Shown here: piece after piece, positions 52,758 through 63,870 of the stretch
Position numbering within the stretch: the stretch's first letter is position 1
How the letters are laid out: every line of letters begins with the position of its first letter
Assembly: GCF_025370935.1 (NCBI RefSeq)
Contig: NC_133493.1
Span: 13,975,889 to 14,039,888 of the forward strand
Length of the DNA: 64,000 nt
From: Choristoneura fumiferana
Lineage: Eukaryota > Arthropoda > Insecta > Lepidoptera > Tortricidae
Direction: 5' to 3'
Notes under the pieces: generated by a model
The model's input: only the letters and a program-made list of their open reading frames with translations
Databases searched by the model: none
Told to the model about the DNA's origin: nothing
Program-made: the position numbers and the translations under genes

Positions 52758-54083
52758 TTAACGTTTATAGTTATGCAGCCAATCTTCTATAACAAAGGCG
52801 ACTCCTCGCTCCCCGATCATCAGAGACGGAGCGTTGGTATTACCACGATTAACATTAGGCATAATAGAAGCATCTATCACTCTTAACCCTGATACACCAT
52901 ACACTCTGAGTCTATTATCTACCACAGCCAGCGGATCATCCCTTGGTCCCATCCTACATGACCCTACGGGATGGTAAGAACTCGACGTATACGACCTAGC
53001 CAAGCATTCGTAGTAAGCATCTGTACCCCAATTTAAATGTTTACAAGCAGGCAAAGGTATTGTAACAAAATATGCTCCTCTTGATTTAAAAGCTTCAGTG
53101 TCTTTTAAAGAACGAACCACTCTCACACCTTTAATCGTTGCTTCTAAATCACGTGGATCTTTCATGTATCCCGGATATATTAGCGGGTGACCGTGAGGGT
53201 CACTCGCGTTCAGCAGGAGCTTGCCTCTGCTGTAAGGGACGAGGTTCATCACTCTTGGAACGACCGCGTCGTAGTAAGAACTCGGGAAGATTGTGAGACT
53301 GTCGTACAACACTGGCTCTCTTATATATTCTCTCCAATTAACGTTATTTACTTGAACTTGTATGTCTGGAGCTGGTAAATTAGGATCAGTTTTGTAAAAA
53401 GCCAAGCTGTTCACTGGACCGTTGCCAGACAAAGGACCCCTCTTCACTTTCATCTTCTTAAAGTCATAAACGCTCTGCAAGATTTCTCTTTGACTTACAC
53501 TTGTAGCCGTTTTATTAGGCAAAGCTATGAGGAGACCGTTAAAAGTCACATGCTCGTGCAGGTTTTTACCAACAGGTAAATCTGCTATCACTGGTATATG
53601 CACATCATCTAGATGTTCTTTAGGACCCAGTCCAGAAAGCAGCAGAAGTTTCGGAGAATTGATAGCCCCACAGCTGACTATAACTTCTTTATTAGCAAAA
53701 GCCGTATATTCTTTGCAATCTTTCACGTATTTCACACCTATCGCTCTCTTGTGTTTATCGAAGATAATCTTGACTGCTTCTGATTCTGTTCGGACGGTCA
53801 AATTCTTTCGTTTGTATCTGATAGGTTGAATAAACTCTATGTTAGCGGACGCTCTTTCCCCTTCGTCACCTATGTTTTGGGCCTGCAAGGTTCCCACTTG
53901 CTGTTCGCCGTTGGGATCATTCAGAGGTAGACCCCGCTCGTTAAATGCTTCAGTGAGCATCAAAGATGGGTCGTCTACATACGGCCACCTTGACACAGTC
54001 TGCTCTCCATCTACCCCGTGGTATTTTCGATTCAATGCTTCTATGTTCACGTTTCTTTCAGATTTCTTAAAGTACGGCAGCAC
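52758..54083 (-). CDS. GMC oxidoreductase exon 4
   Basis: 441 codons and a stop, beginning VLPYFKKSERN after acceptor GTCCAG. It holds the substrate-binding and catalytic regions. The GTG at its 5' end is an internal codon, not a start. Confidence 0.94.
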   Translation of the reverse strand: MLPYFKKSERNVNIEALNRKYHGVDGEQTVSRWPYVDDPSLMLTEAFNERGLPLNDPNGEQQVGTLQAQNIGDEGERASANIEFIQPIRYKRKNLTVRTESEAVKIIFDKHKRAIGVKYVKDCKEYTAFANKEVIVSCGAINSPKLLLLSGLGPKEHLDDVHIPVIADLPVGKNLHEHVTFNGLLIALPNKTATSVSQREILQSVYDFKKMKVKRGPLSGNGPVNSLAFYKTDPNLPAPDIQVQVNNVNWREYIREPVLYDSLTIFPSSYYDAVVPRVMNLVPYSRGKLLLNASDPHGHPLIYPGYMKDPRDLEATIKGVRVVRSLKDTEAFKSRGAYFVTIPLPACKHLNWGTDAYYECLARSYTSSSYHPVGSCRMGPRDDPLAVVDNRLRVYGVSGLRVIDASIMPNVNRGNTNAPSLMIGERGVAFVIEDWLHNYKR

Positions 54084-54692
54084 CTGGACAGTTAGAATTT
54101 AGAATAAGTAAGTTAAATTATCAATGTTTTAAATTTCTGTTTATAAAGATAGATAGATAAAACGTTTATTTGTTACTGCACATACACAATCAAAATACAG
54201 AAATTAAAAATGAACAGTCCTAAGTTAAAAGTAAACAATTTTCTATTGTTTGTGTGCGCTGCAGTAGTGCAAAAGGGCCGTGGCTCAGTGGTCAACATTG
54301 CTCATAGGAGCAAAACACTGATATTTTGCCACAACCCAGAGGACCAAGAACAAATATTATCATAATAATAACAATAAATGTTTATTTGACATAAAACAGT
54401 TCTACATAATTTGAATAACTATCAGACGTCAAACTAGGTTGAGCCTGAATCTTTGAAGTCCGCGCGCGAGTGCGATTTGTAACAAATATTTACATAGGTT
54501 TTACATCGATATCAATTTTAATAATCTATCTATATAAATAAATAAAAAATAATCGTAAAATGTTTATAACGCAAAATCGAAAACTGGTCGACGCTAATCT
54601 TGTGTTGTGCCGGAGTGTTTTTATAAAAAATACATTACACATCGAAGTGTGGGCAATAGTAGTGAAAATATAAATTGTATGTGAACGACGTG

Positions 54693-54752
<60 letters not shown>

Positions 54753-57700
54753 CAGTATCGGTTTCCCGTCCAAATGTCTATAAGGTTCAATTTATTATAA
54801 AGAGTGCTGACTATGCTTTCTGTTTCGTCCCTTATCTATACCTATAAAACACTACCGTGACTGACTGACTGACAGACAACGCACAGCCTAAACTACTGGT
54901 GCTAGAGACTTGAAATTTGGCATACATGTACCTCGAGTGTTGTAGAGGTGCACTAAGGAAGGTTTTTTCAAAATTCCCACGGTATAGGGAAATATCTAAA
55001 CTTTTTCCGTTTCTTTATTTGTAGTCGAATCCCTGAAACTATTGAGCCGATTTTAAAAAATATTTCACCGTTAGTAAGCTACACTATCTTTGATTGACAT
55101 GGTTATTTTTTATCCGGGATAATGCAAAATTCCCTCGGGATAGAAATAATATAATTCAATTTCGGAGCTGATTTAAAAAAATCTTACATGTTATGTGATC
55201 TGACTATCCCCAAACGACAAAGGTTACTTTTTCATTGGGAATTGCAAAATACCCATGGGATAGAAAAAACTGAATTCAACTTCGGGGCTGATTTTAAAAA
55301 TTCTTTCACCAATACAAAGCTACACTATTCTTCATTAGTATAGACTACTCTTCTTCGAGAAAATGCCAAATTCCCGCGTTATAAGAATGAAGAAGAAAGA
55401 AAGATTCGGATCTGATTTTAAAAGTTTTTTCGCCAAAAGTAAGCTACAGTATTCCTGATTGACATATGTAGGTTGGATACATTTTTCCGGGAAAATAAAA
55501 AATTCCCGCGGGATAGAAATTTGTTGTATAGTAGTTTTGTTTTTTCGTTGTAGGTAGGTCAATTGGGTTTTTAGAAAAAAAAAAAAACTGTTACATTCCA
55601 TTAAAAAAACAATATTTGTATTACTTGTGTTGTCTACGCTCACGAAGTCGCGGGTAAAAGCTAGTTAAAATATAAATGTACAACAAAAAACAAAACGAAA
55701 CAAACAGTGCCAAGCAAAATGTATTATCAATATATTAGTTTTGTATCTGCCTACCAACAACGAAAATGTATTTTTAATTTAAAATAAATAAATAAATAAA
55801 TATAAATAAATATCATGGGATACTTGACACCAATTGACCTAGTCCCAAACTAAGCAAAGCTTGTACTATGGACACTAGGCAACGGATAAACATACTTATA
55901 TAGATAAATACATACTTAAATACATATTTAACACCCAATACCCGAGAACAAACATTCGTATTATTCATACAAATATCTGCCCCGGCCGGGATTCGAACCC
56001 GGGACCTCAAGCTTCGTAGTCAGGTTCTCTAACCACTTGGCAATCCGGTCGTCGTCACAAATAGATTGAAAACCAGGAATGTGATCCCCTAAACGAACCT
56101 CATCCGTAAAGTTATCGCTCCACTCAAACGCAATCATACCTTGGTCTATTCGATAGCAAACATTATTTATAAACGAGCTAATTCGCTTGGCTACGTCGGT
56201 GATCCTCGTTTTTATACGTAGATATACAAATAGAGCTCTAGAGAGTAAAGCTCAGAAGTTTGGATTCACGACAAAAGAGGCTGTAGGCCACTGTTCTACG
56301 GCGGCCATCGCTTTTACTAGGTACACGGATTATTTGCTTACATCATCGGGTCTGAATCTAGGTGTAACTACCACGAAGGCGTAAAACTGTATTTTAGTGA
56401 CAGGCATCGAGCACGTCTTAAATAAATCATTGGTATACTTACATCATCATAACTCCATCCGGGATTTCCCAGGGCAGCCCAGCCGTCATAGTCCAGTCGG
56501 TTACCTCGGATGTACACGAAAGAGTTGATAGAGCTGGACCCCCCCATCATCTTACCTCTGAAACATGAAGATATTGGTTTTTAGTTTAATGTTGAGGCGT
56601 TGTATTAAGAGCGTTTATACCTGCTGAGCTGGCAACGTTGCATTTTTGTTAGTTTTTCTCGATTATTCCATTAAAATTTTATGAAAATTAAAAATGTGGT
56701 GTGATAGAACTGTTCGTAATATATGAGTTAATGTGTCTTCTGCAGTAATTATGCGTGATAGACATTTATTTTCATTAAAAACCGTTAATAAACATTTTGT
56801 TAGTTTTTAAAGAATATAAAATAATTATTGCAGAAATAACTATTGGAGTTGGAAAAGAATAATTATTGGAGTAGACACATTAACTTATATATATATAAAA
56901 TAGTTCTATCAGACCACATTTTTAAATTTCATTAAATTTTTATGGAATAATCGAGCAAAACTAACAAAAATGCAACGTTGCCGGCTCAGCAGGTATAAAG
57001 GCTCTTAATTCCTTTTATCTTTCATATTTTAAGGGCGAAGCCAGATGAGCGTATTTTTTGAGTTCTGCATTTGATTTTATACCGGTCCAGCAGGGCTACT
57101 ACGAAACTCGAAACTCGAAGTTCGTATCGTACCGTCCCTCTCGCGCTCGTATTAAATAGTATAAGTGTCAGTGGGACCGCACGACACGAATTTCGAGTTT
57201 CGAGTTTCGTAGTAGCCCTGCAGTTTGAGCCACACGGCCACACGACGACTCAATATTAGTTGTACACAAACAGGACTTTGGTAAGAAATTAACCCTAATA
57301 GAGAATTTGAGACAAAAGAAATATGCCCTATCGATGTCCATCCAGTTTACCTTTCTTACTTACCTAATTTTCTAGATTATTTTCACCGAAAAACGGCAAA
57401 ATACGGTGGGCACTGGCAAAATTGTCTTTTGATGGACAAGTCAAAAAAAATAACGAATAGTTACATACAAGATCCAATTCTTAATCTTAAAAGACACTTT
57501 GTTTTAGTTTTGAAAAGTAGACTTGTTTTTGGGTTCTATCGTTTGCCCGAATTTCATATGCCCGAAAGTATCGTTTTCTAGAATTTTCATTTGCCACAAA
57601 GTAATTTATTTCTGAAATAGTAAACGTTGGTATGGCAAGTGAATTTCGGGCAAATGAAATTCGGGCAAGTAAAGGTGAACGTTGTTTTTGATTATTAGTG

Positions 57701-60700
57701 TCTTTGAAAAAATAATTAATAACACACAAACTCGCTATTGCCGCACGAAATCTATTAGCAGTGCTAATAATAAGCCTGACGAGAAATAAGTAGCAATCAG
57801 TTCTACAAGAGTGCATCTCTTAGATGACGACGGACAATTACCTAGGCCATTGGCACCGTTGGTCCTGGTAAGCCAGACAAGTGTCATGGCTGGGCATGGT
57901 CTTGTACTGCCAGTCCACGTTGGAATTCAGCAGAGTGACCGACAGCGCGGGGACCAACGTCACATCAGGCTCTTCGGGCCCTGCCTCCAATAATAGAACC
58001 TGCAAAGGAATTTGTAAGTTAACAACTTATCACCCCAGCCTAAATTCGAAGCTCATAGCGTACAGTCACCAGCACCAATACCTGACACAACAAGCGTGCA
58101 TAAATATCTGATACGACTCTATTTCTAGAGCCGGAAGGACGTGTCAGATTAAGATCGGTTTTTTGGAATCTTTTTGTATTTTTTATTTCAATTCAAAATT
58201 TTTACTTTTACGGTCATCCCGTAAAACCTAAATTGAAAATACAAACTTGATCCAAAATGCCAGCACATAACTGAATAGTTGGATAGAGTGCACATGCACA
58301 AAACCAGAAAAATAAGACCAGCAGTGGTGTAGCGGTATAGCACGCGGCACGGAACGCCGAGGACCTGGGTTCGATTACCAGTGCTGGTCTTATTTTTCTG
58401 GTTTTTCTGTGCATCTATATTTCAGTTTGTATTTTCAATTGACGTGTCAGATATTTTTGCGCGCTCCGCTGTGGCAGATATTAATGCTGTCTGTACTGTC
58501 GCATCCCTCTCACTCTCGTTTTAAATAATATATGCGTCAGCGAGACGGCAATATATGAAGTTGGAATTTTGCACGTCGTAGTATCGGGCCAAGTGGCCAC
58601 TGTGTGGTAACATAGTGAAATAGGAGAAGTAAGTTCACTACGAACGAAAGTACATCGCGCGGCTTAAATGTGTGCGCGCCGGTTGGCGCTGGTACGCACG
58701 CACCCTGATAATTTAAGGAGGATTAAGTTTTCTGTAGTCAAGGCTGCGTTGCCGTCGGCTACTGGATGGCAAACGAACAAGTGGGTCTCCTGGTGGTAAG
58801 AGATCACCACCGCCCATAAACATCTGCAACACCAGGGGTATTGCAGATGCGTTGCCAACCTAGAGGCCTAAGATGGGATACCTCAAGTGCCAGTAATTTC
58901 ACCGGCTGTCTTACTCTCCACGCCGAAACACAACAGTGCAAGCACTGCTGCTTCACGGCAGGATTAACGAGCAAGATGGCAAGATGGTGCCATACGTTTT
59001 GATTTTAGCTCGCTCGTCTTGCGTTCGCTTCGCGAGACGATCGCGTACTCGTACTTACGTATTTTTTTGTACTAGGTTATAGTTGTATATTAGAAGTATG
59101 TGTATTGTAATAGTTTCGTGCAAGGACACATGAAGAAAAAATAATAGATACCTACCTACCTATGAACAATATAGTTATAGTATTATGTGTAAGTAAACAT
59201 GAGTAATATGTACACAGTCGCCATCGCCACTCGGGCGAATTTATAAATAATATTTTTAAATTTAGTATAATAATAATAATATAGCGGCATAGAATCTTAT
59301 TGTTTCTCTAAACACAGACATTAGACGATTTTAAGTTAACTTTCGTATCAATATTGCCTGTAGATAATTAATCTAAAATAGACGTCGGCAACCCTAAGCG
59401 TCGGAGTTTATATACTTCTCCTATTTTACTATGGCGGTAAGGATTCTGGCCGCTCAATGAACAGAGAACACGCTCGCCGCTCCGTTGCCCGCTGGTGTCC
59501 TGCCCGCAGCCTTACATTCTACCCTGTATACACCTGAAATGTACCTATTCTATTTATAAAGGTGTTAATTAAGAACTGATACGAACTTCCTGTGGTTCAA
59601 TAAACGCGTTAGATTAGCAAAATGTTAAAAACATTGCGCTCAATTTGTTAAATTACGAAAGGAAAACGTAACCTCCTTATCTGGCTGAATAATTAAAGGA
59701 AACGATTAAGTTGTTTGGATTCTAGGTCAACTTGCCGGCAATTTTATAACTTAACGGCATTGCACGATGGCTGAGAGGCTGACGACTGAAATGTTTCTAA
59801 CCCTGGAGGATGGGTCAGGTTTTAGTTTGGGATGCACCCATCGTTGATAGATACCATCTTCATACCTCCAGGGTACAACAACCAAAGCTGGCGCTGCGGC
59901 TGAAGCAACTGAGAGCAGGAGTTATAAAATAGTAGGGTCTCGGTTCAGCAAAGGTACAATTTCGTTCACGTTGTTGAGGTTAGATTTTGAGAGCCTTTTA
60001 TTAAAAGAAGATGATGATTAGGTTTAAATATTTATGAACCTAAAGACAATAACGATGCGAATTCCAGCGTGTTAAAAAGAATCTCAAAAATGTCCGTAAA
60101 AGTTGTCATTTTTCTTCACATATCAGAAAGGGAAGTGCATAGATTAAAAAATAATGCAGGCTCGCTAGCTCGACAATAATGTCGCATACAAATTCCATTT
60201 TTCTCGAGTGGCAAACTTTTTAAAAAGTTAAAAGGACCATGGAAATGTTGGCACAAGTCGTATATAGCTAACTCAAATAAATAAATATCACGGGACAATT
60301 CACACCAATTCACCTAGTCCCAAATTAAGCTTAGCAAAGCTTGTGTTATGGGTACTAAGCAACGGATAAATATAATTATATAGATATAGATACATACTTA
60401 AATACATATTAAACACCCAAGACCCGAGAACAAACATTCGTATTTTTCATACAAATATCTGCCCCTGACACGGGAATCGAACCCGCGGCGGGACGTCAAG
60501 CTTCGTAGTCAGGTTTTCTAACCACTAGGCCATCTGGTGGTCAAATGGTCAAATATGACCGGTATCAGTTATTTTGTTAGAAATCCGGACTTTTTTATTC
60601 GGTTTGAAACAGCTTGTGGTGGTACCTGCAGTTTTTTTTATTGAAAATAGGCGGGAAAGCATAAGCATTTTAGTAGAATAAAAATAAATGTCATAATATA

Positions 60701-61430
60701 TTTTGAGAAAAAGTATTCTAATTTAGTTTTTTTTTCCCTCACCATTTTTGAGAAGAGCTTTATATTAGTCTCGGTCTCAGCTGGAATAGCAATTGGTGGC
60801 TTGTACTATTATCTATTCTGTGGTGTTAGTTAAACCACACATATTCATACTCATACTTATCCTTCGGCTGTTAATAAACTGAGACGGTAATGTAATGACG
60901 ATTAGTCGAGTGATCAAAACGCTCTAATATTCTCCTGGCCCTCCATAAGTTGGTTGATCACCTGGTAAACATATTCTAATCTTGTTCTGTGGCCATGATA
61001 TATTATGTAGGTTATATGTACAGCAAACTGATAAGTTGACTACACACGTAAAAGTTGTTAGACAAACTGAAATTAGGCGAAAAATTTTGTAGACAACTTT
61101 CTCAGCACCTTAATGTTCAGCAGTAGACGTCTTTCGTTTGCTGATGACGTTAAAAGTGTTCGCAAAAGCATTTACCTTCCATTTCTCGACAGCACTGAGC
61201 CTATTTGCCACCACGCAGCCAGAGGCTCCAGCACCCACTACGATGAAGTCGTACACCTCCCCGTCGACGACGTGATCCTGGATCTGCAGCTTCTCCTGGA
61301 TCCTCCGGTCTTTGGAGTCCCCGTACAGCTGGACCACCAGGTTCAGGAACACGTAGGCGAAGGACGAGCAAGCAGTGAGCTGCGTGTGCGCTGGGCACGT
61401 CTCCGCTATGTTCGGTGGTTCCCAAATCAT
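52758..61430 (-). CDS. GMC-family FAD oxidoreductase, complete, four exons
   Basis: The exons on - are 61430-61176, 57999-57842, 56557-56443 and 54083-52758, coding for 85 + 52 + 1 split + 38 + 441 = 617 residues, typical of insect glucose-dehydrogenase-like GMC proteins. All introns (3176, 1284 and 2359 bases) are GT-AG with phases 0, 2, 0. The motifs are the FAD-binding VVGAGASGCVVANRLS (about residues 64-79), VLLLEAGPE, GMC signature 1 (GKMMGGSSSIN), signature 2 (GAINSPKLLLLSGLG, about residues 315-329), and the catalytic region YHPVGSCRMG (His about 547) with the second active-site segment GNTNAPSLMIGE near the C-terminus. These enzymes oxidise alcohols or sugars with bound FAD; this one's substrate cannot be told from sequence. 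The N-terminus has a hydrophobic stretch (about 22-37) that might be a weak signal or membrane segment. No AATAAA is seen within ~330 bases after the stop, so the 3' end is unplaced. Confidence 0.93.
54696..54751. repeat. (GT)n microsatellite in GMC intron 3
   Basis: An uninterrupted GT run of about 28 units. Confidence 0.95.
54830..55670 (+). repeat. Long dispersed repeat in GMC intron 3
   Basis: From 'TATACCTATAAAACACTACC' and a TGACTGACTGAC run to 'AAGTCGCGGGTAAAAGCTAG'. Internal phrases ('ATTCCCGCGGGATAGAAAT', 'AGCTACACTATTCTTCATTA') are repeated about every 110 bases, so the body is built of tandem divergent units. It is related to 1500-1990 and 34280-34475. Confidence 0.65.
55783..56054 (-). 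mobile_element. SINE B, full copy in GMC intron 3
   Basis: 'ATCATGGGATACTTGACACC' to 'CCACTTGGCAATCCGGTC'. It lies on the same strand as the host gene, with B-box GGGTTCGAATCCC, the best-preserved B-box of the family here. Confidence 0.85.
56443..56557 (-). CDS. GMC oxidoreductase exon 3
   Basis: 115 bases from acceptor GTTTCAG to donor GAT|GTAAGT. It encodes GKMMGGSSSINSFVYIRGN (GMC signature 1) and DYDGWAALGNPGWSYDD. Confidence 0.93.
56605..57008. mobile_element. TTAA-flanked inverted-repeat element in GMC intron 2
   Basis: TTAAGAGC at 56605 and GCTCTTAA ending at 57008. The arms pair for about 110 bases ('TTTATACCTGCTGAGCTGGC', 'ACGTTGCATTTTTGTTAGTT') with roughly 90% identity by eye. 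TTAA at both edges suits a piggyBac-type origin. Confidence 0.75.
57091..57220. mobile_element. Foldback element D, copy 4, in GMC intron 2
   Basis: CAGGGCTACTACGAAACTCG ... GTTTCGTAGTAGCCCTG, with CAG on both sides, consistent with a 3-bp duplication. It is 600 bp from exon 2. Confidence 0.85.
57530..57690. mobile_element. Foldback with TTTGCCCGAATTTCAT arms
   Basis: 'GTTTGCCCGAATTTCATATG' (57541) pairs with 'GGGCAAATGAAATTCGGGCA' (57648). It is a short imperfect hairpin inside GMC intron 2. Confidence 0.55.
57842..57999 (-). CDS. GMC oxidoreductase exon 2
   Basis: 52 codons plus two bases, from acceptor TTTGCAG (AG opposite 58000-58001) to donor AG|GTAATT. It encodes VLLLEAGPEEPDVTLVPALS and WQYKTMPSHD, continuing the FAD-binding domain. 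Confidence 0.92.
58155..58441 (+). mobile_element. SINE C inverted dimer
   Basis: 58318-58395 is the tRNA-like head (A-box TGGTGTAGCGGTATAGC, B-box GGGTTCGATTACC) and the body runs to 58441. 58155-58313 is an inverted copy of the body and tail. The two halves pair across the head ('CAGAAAAATAAGACCAGCA' on both sides). It lies in GMC intron 1. Confidence 0.7.
58493..58593. mobile_element. Decayed foldback element D
   Basis: 'CTGTCGCATCCCTCTCACTC', 'AAATAATATATGCGTCAGCG', ending CGTAGTATCGGGCC. It follows the layout of the decayed copy at 13627. Confidence 0.5.
58757..58990 (-). repeat. Dispersed family E copy in GMC intron 1
   Basis: 'TACTGGATGGCAAACGAACA' ... 'CATCTGCAACACCAGGGGTA' ... 'GATGGGATACCTCAAGTGCC' ... 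'GGATTAACGAGCAAGATGG'. Nearly full length; it lacks the CACCTGCA end. Confidence 0.75.
60275..60541 (-). mobile_element. SINE B, full copy in GMC intron 1
   Basis: Subfamily of 11974 and 43400 ('AATTCACACCAATTCACCTA'). Its B-box region contains a small insertion ('GAACCCGCGGCGGGACGTCA'), so this copy is probably inactive. Confidence 0.8.
61176..61430 (-). CDS. GMC oxidoreductase exon 1
   Basis: 85 codons from ATG (A at -3: CACAATGA) to K|GTAAAT. It encodes the N-terminal insect-GMC stretch with Cys12 and Cys21, and the FAD beta-alpha-beta fold. The donor complement is at 61174-61175. A short RTE-tail-like piece (61110-61147) lies about 30 bases into the intron. Confidence 0.9.
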
Positions 61431-63229
61431 TGTGAATCTAGCATTGGAGCGTTTTTTTTTATTATATTGTTGTGTTATGATTGTGAATACATGTATTTAT
61501 TTTTTCTTTATTAGACCAGGCGTAAAATAATCTGCTATTACAGTCAGCATCAGAAGTGGATGAGCGGTTACGGTGCTCAGAATGATCTGTCTACACACGA
61601 CTCTACCGCCAAGGTAATAAGAGGGTGTTTTGAGCACCACGACTGCTTAAAACCTGATTGATTGACTCATCAACGACCACTCCAAATCCTTTAACTTAAA
61701 TAGCCGATTGTTTTGTGAAAACACCACTCGATCTTATTTATTAAAGGGAGTCTCATAAATATAAAAAAATAAGGATGTTGATGATGTGTTCTTGTTATCC
61801 CTCACTAGGGACATAGGGCTCGTAGAAGAGTTTTCCATTTGGCTCGATCTTGCGCGGAAAAAATAAGGATATAATATAATACTATAGTTATTTGTGTCAC
61901 AAGGGAGCAAAATGGTGTATTTACGGCGAGGGCGTACATTGAATCCAGAATGTAGCAAAGGATTCTAAAGTAGAATCTTGAGCGTAATGAGGGATTCAAG
62001 TGTTAACGCACAAGATGAAAATAATTTTGCTCCCGAGTCGCTCATACAACTTTTCACACCGACAATTAAGAAACTTGAAAAAAATAAATTCTAAATATTA
62101 TAAAAGAACAACCAGCATAGAAAATGACGTGGCTTTCCAATTATCAACTTAAAAAAATTGCATTTGCAATAAAACACTTAGAAAAGCCTTGAACAGAAAA
62201 GTTGCACTCTCGTCAGGGAGGAAAAGTTACTTTTCTGAAGGAGAGGTGTGAAAAAATTATTTACTTACGAGAAATCTGAATTGTCGAACAGTTATGAAAC
62301 CAAGTAGGTCCTTACACATTAAAATATGACCTAAGTGAAAATATACCTTTACTTTTTCTTTGCTAAGAGCAATTAAAAAAATATAGAAATAAATTACCCC
62401 TAAAACACCATGTTACATTAACCTAATAAAAATACTTAGTCCGAAAATCGTAACGTTTGGAGGACTCTTTAGGTACTTTTATATTATTTCATTCACAGAT
62501 TACATTATTATTATTATTATTAGCGTTATACTTATTTAGTCTCAAAATACAAACTTAAATTATAAATTATTGACAAAAAAATATAAAGTTTCCATACCTA
62601 ACTTGGAGAGGCCTGAAGTCTTCAGGCTGGAGGTTGCGCGCACGCAATAAATAGCACTGAACAGTATATGTACCTGCTTACATATATATTGATAACTAAC
62701 CGACCGTGAAACAAGTAGCATCTGTTTTTATTCGCTCTGTAGATAATAATCTTTTCACTAATACGTTTTAAGTGATATATTATACAAAAAAATGTGCAAC
62801 AAAACTAACTAACACTTACTATCAATCGCACAATTTCTAGGTCAAATGTAATAGACATGATGTCTTAATCAGCAATCTATGAACCAACACTCTAACCCAG
62901 TAAAAATCCACTGACGCACAGTATTTATGTTTGACCTGATAATATCTTATAAGTAAATATATTACAATTTTGTTATTTTGATTTTGTCTAATTTCTACGT
63001 AAATACTACCTATTATATTACACCGTACTTTGTTAATTTTTCCTTGTTGATTATTTTAGTATGTAAATGTTAGCTCGTTTAGCCTGAGACACAGGAATTA
63101 TCCTAGTTCAGGCAGGCGTGTTACATAGATTTTAAGTGAAATATTGTATTTTGTTATTTTGTACCGAAATGAATTTGAATAAATTTTATTATTATTATTT
63201 TGTTTTTTTTAAAGAATAATCTCGAGTTA

Positions 63230-63260
<31 letters not shown>

Positions 63261-63261
63261 A
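61431..63261. other. Upstream flank of the GMC gene, otherwise unassigned
   Basis: It should contain the GMC promoter and perhaps a non-coding first exon, but I see no convincing TATA-initiator pair on the - strand. There is no other gene. AT-rich DNA with an ATT microsatellite at 63227-63255. Confidence 0.4.
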
Positions 63262-63760
63262 GTCTACAGCAGTCCACTGCTGGACATAGGCCTCTTCCAT
63301 GGCGTGCGATAACACTGCCTTCAGCTCCTTGCATCCATCCGCCGCCAGCGACCATCTTAAGGTCGTCCGTCCACCGTGTCTCAGGACGCCCTACCTACGC
63401 TTTCCCGTCCATGGTCTCCATTCGACGAATCGTCTACTCCACCGTTTATCGGTCCTGCGACAGACGCGGCCAGCCGAATGCCAATTCAGCGAACTAATTT
63501 TTTGAGTGACGTCGGTGACTTTCATTCTTTGTCGGATAATGTGATTTCGGATTTTATCCTTCAAAGAAACCCCTAGCATTGGTTTCTCCATAGCTCGCTG
63601 AGCGACCTTGAATTTGTGGATTAGCCCCGCAGTCAAGATCTACGTTTTGGCTCCGTAAGTTAAAACTGGTAGGACGCACTGGTTGACTTTCGTCGAAGTG
63701 TGCCGAAAGCAGCCCGGCCCAACTGTATTCGCCTATTAGGCTCTGTTTCAAAGTTGTTTC
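63262..63760 (-). mobile_element. RTE/BovB-type reverse-transcriptase C-terminus, broken
   Basis: On - the order is QCVLPVLTYGAKT, an in-frame TAG, then LIHKFKVAQRAMEKPMLGVS, VTDVTQKISSLNWHSAGRVC and RRFVEWRPWTGKRR. A frameshift or stop follows, then the YVQQWT tail with a TAATAATAAT-like end. This is the standard C-terminal part of lepidopteran RTE/BovB LINE polyproteins, longer than the other copies in the window and clearly dead. Confidence 0.8.
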
Positions 63761-63784
63761 TACCGAGTTGTATATATATATGCA

Positions 63785-63870
63785 TATGTTTTAGTGCTAG
63801 TTCTAGTCTTAGTTTTAGGTTAGGAGCCAAAATAAAGCCCACCTTTCTTTCTTTCCTTCTTTCATATAAT
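63785..63870 (+). repeat. Retroelement 3' end with TTTC tail
   Basis: 'TTTAGTGCTAGTTCTAGTCT', 'GGAGCCAAAATAAAGCCCAC' and TTTCTTTCTTTCC. Paralogue of 40858-40965. Confidence 0.6.

Noticed and set aside
53187..54102. Several + strand frames of 60-100 codons
   Set aside because: They are shadows of the - strand GMC exon 4.
58318..58395. Possible tRNA gene (+) with good terminal pairing
   Set aside because: The terminal pairing continues for ~30 bases into flanking SINE C body, position 33 is not T, and copies occur elsewhere; it is a SINE head.
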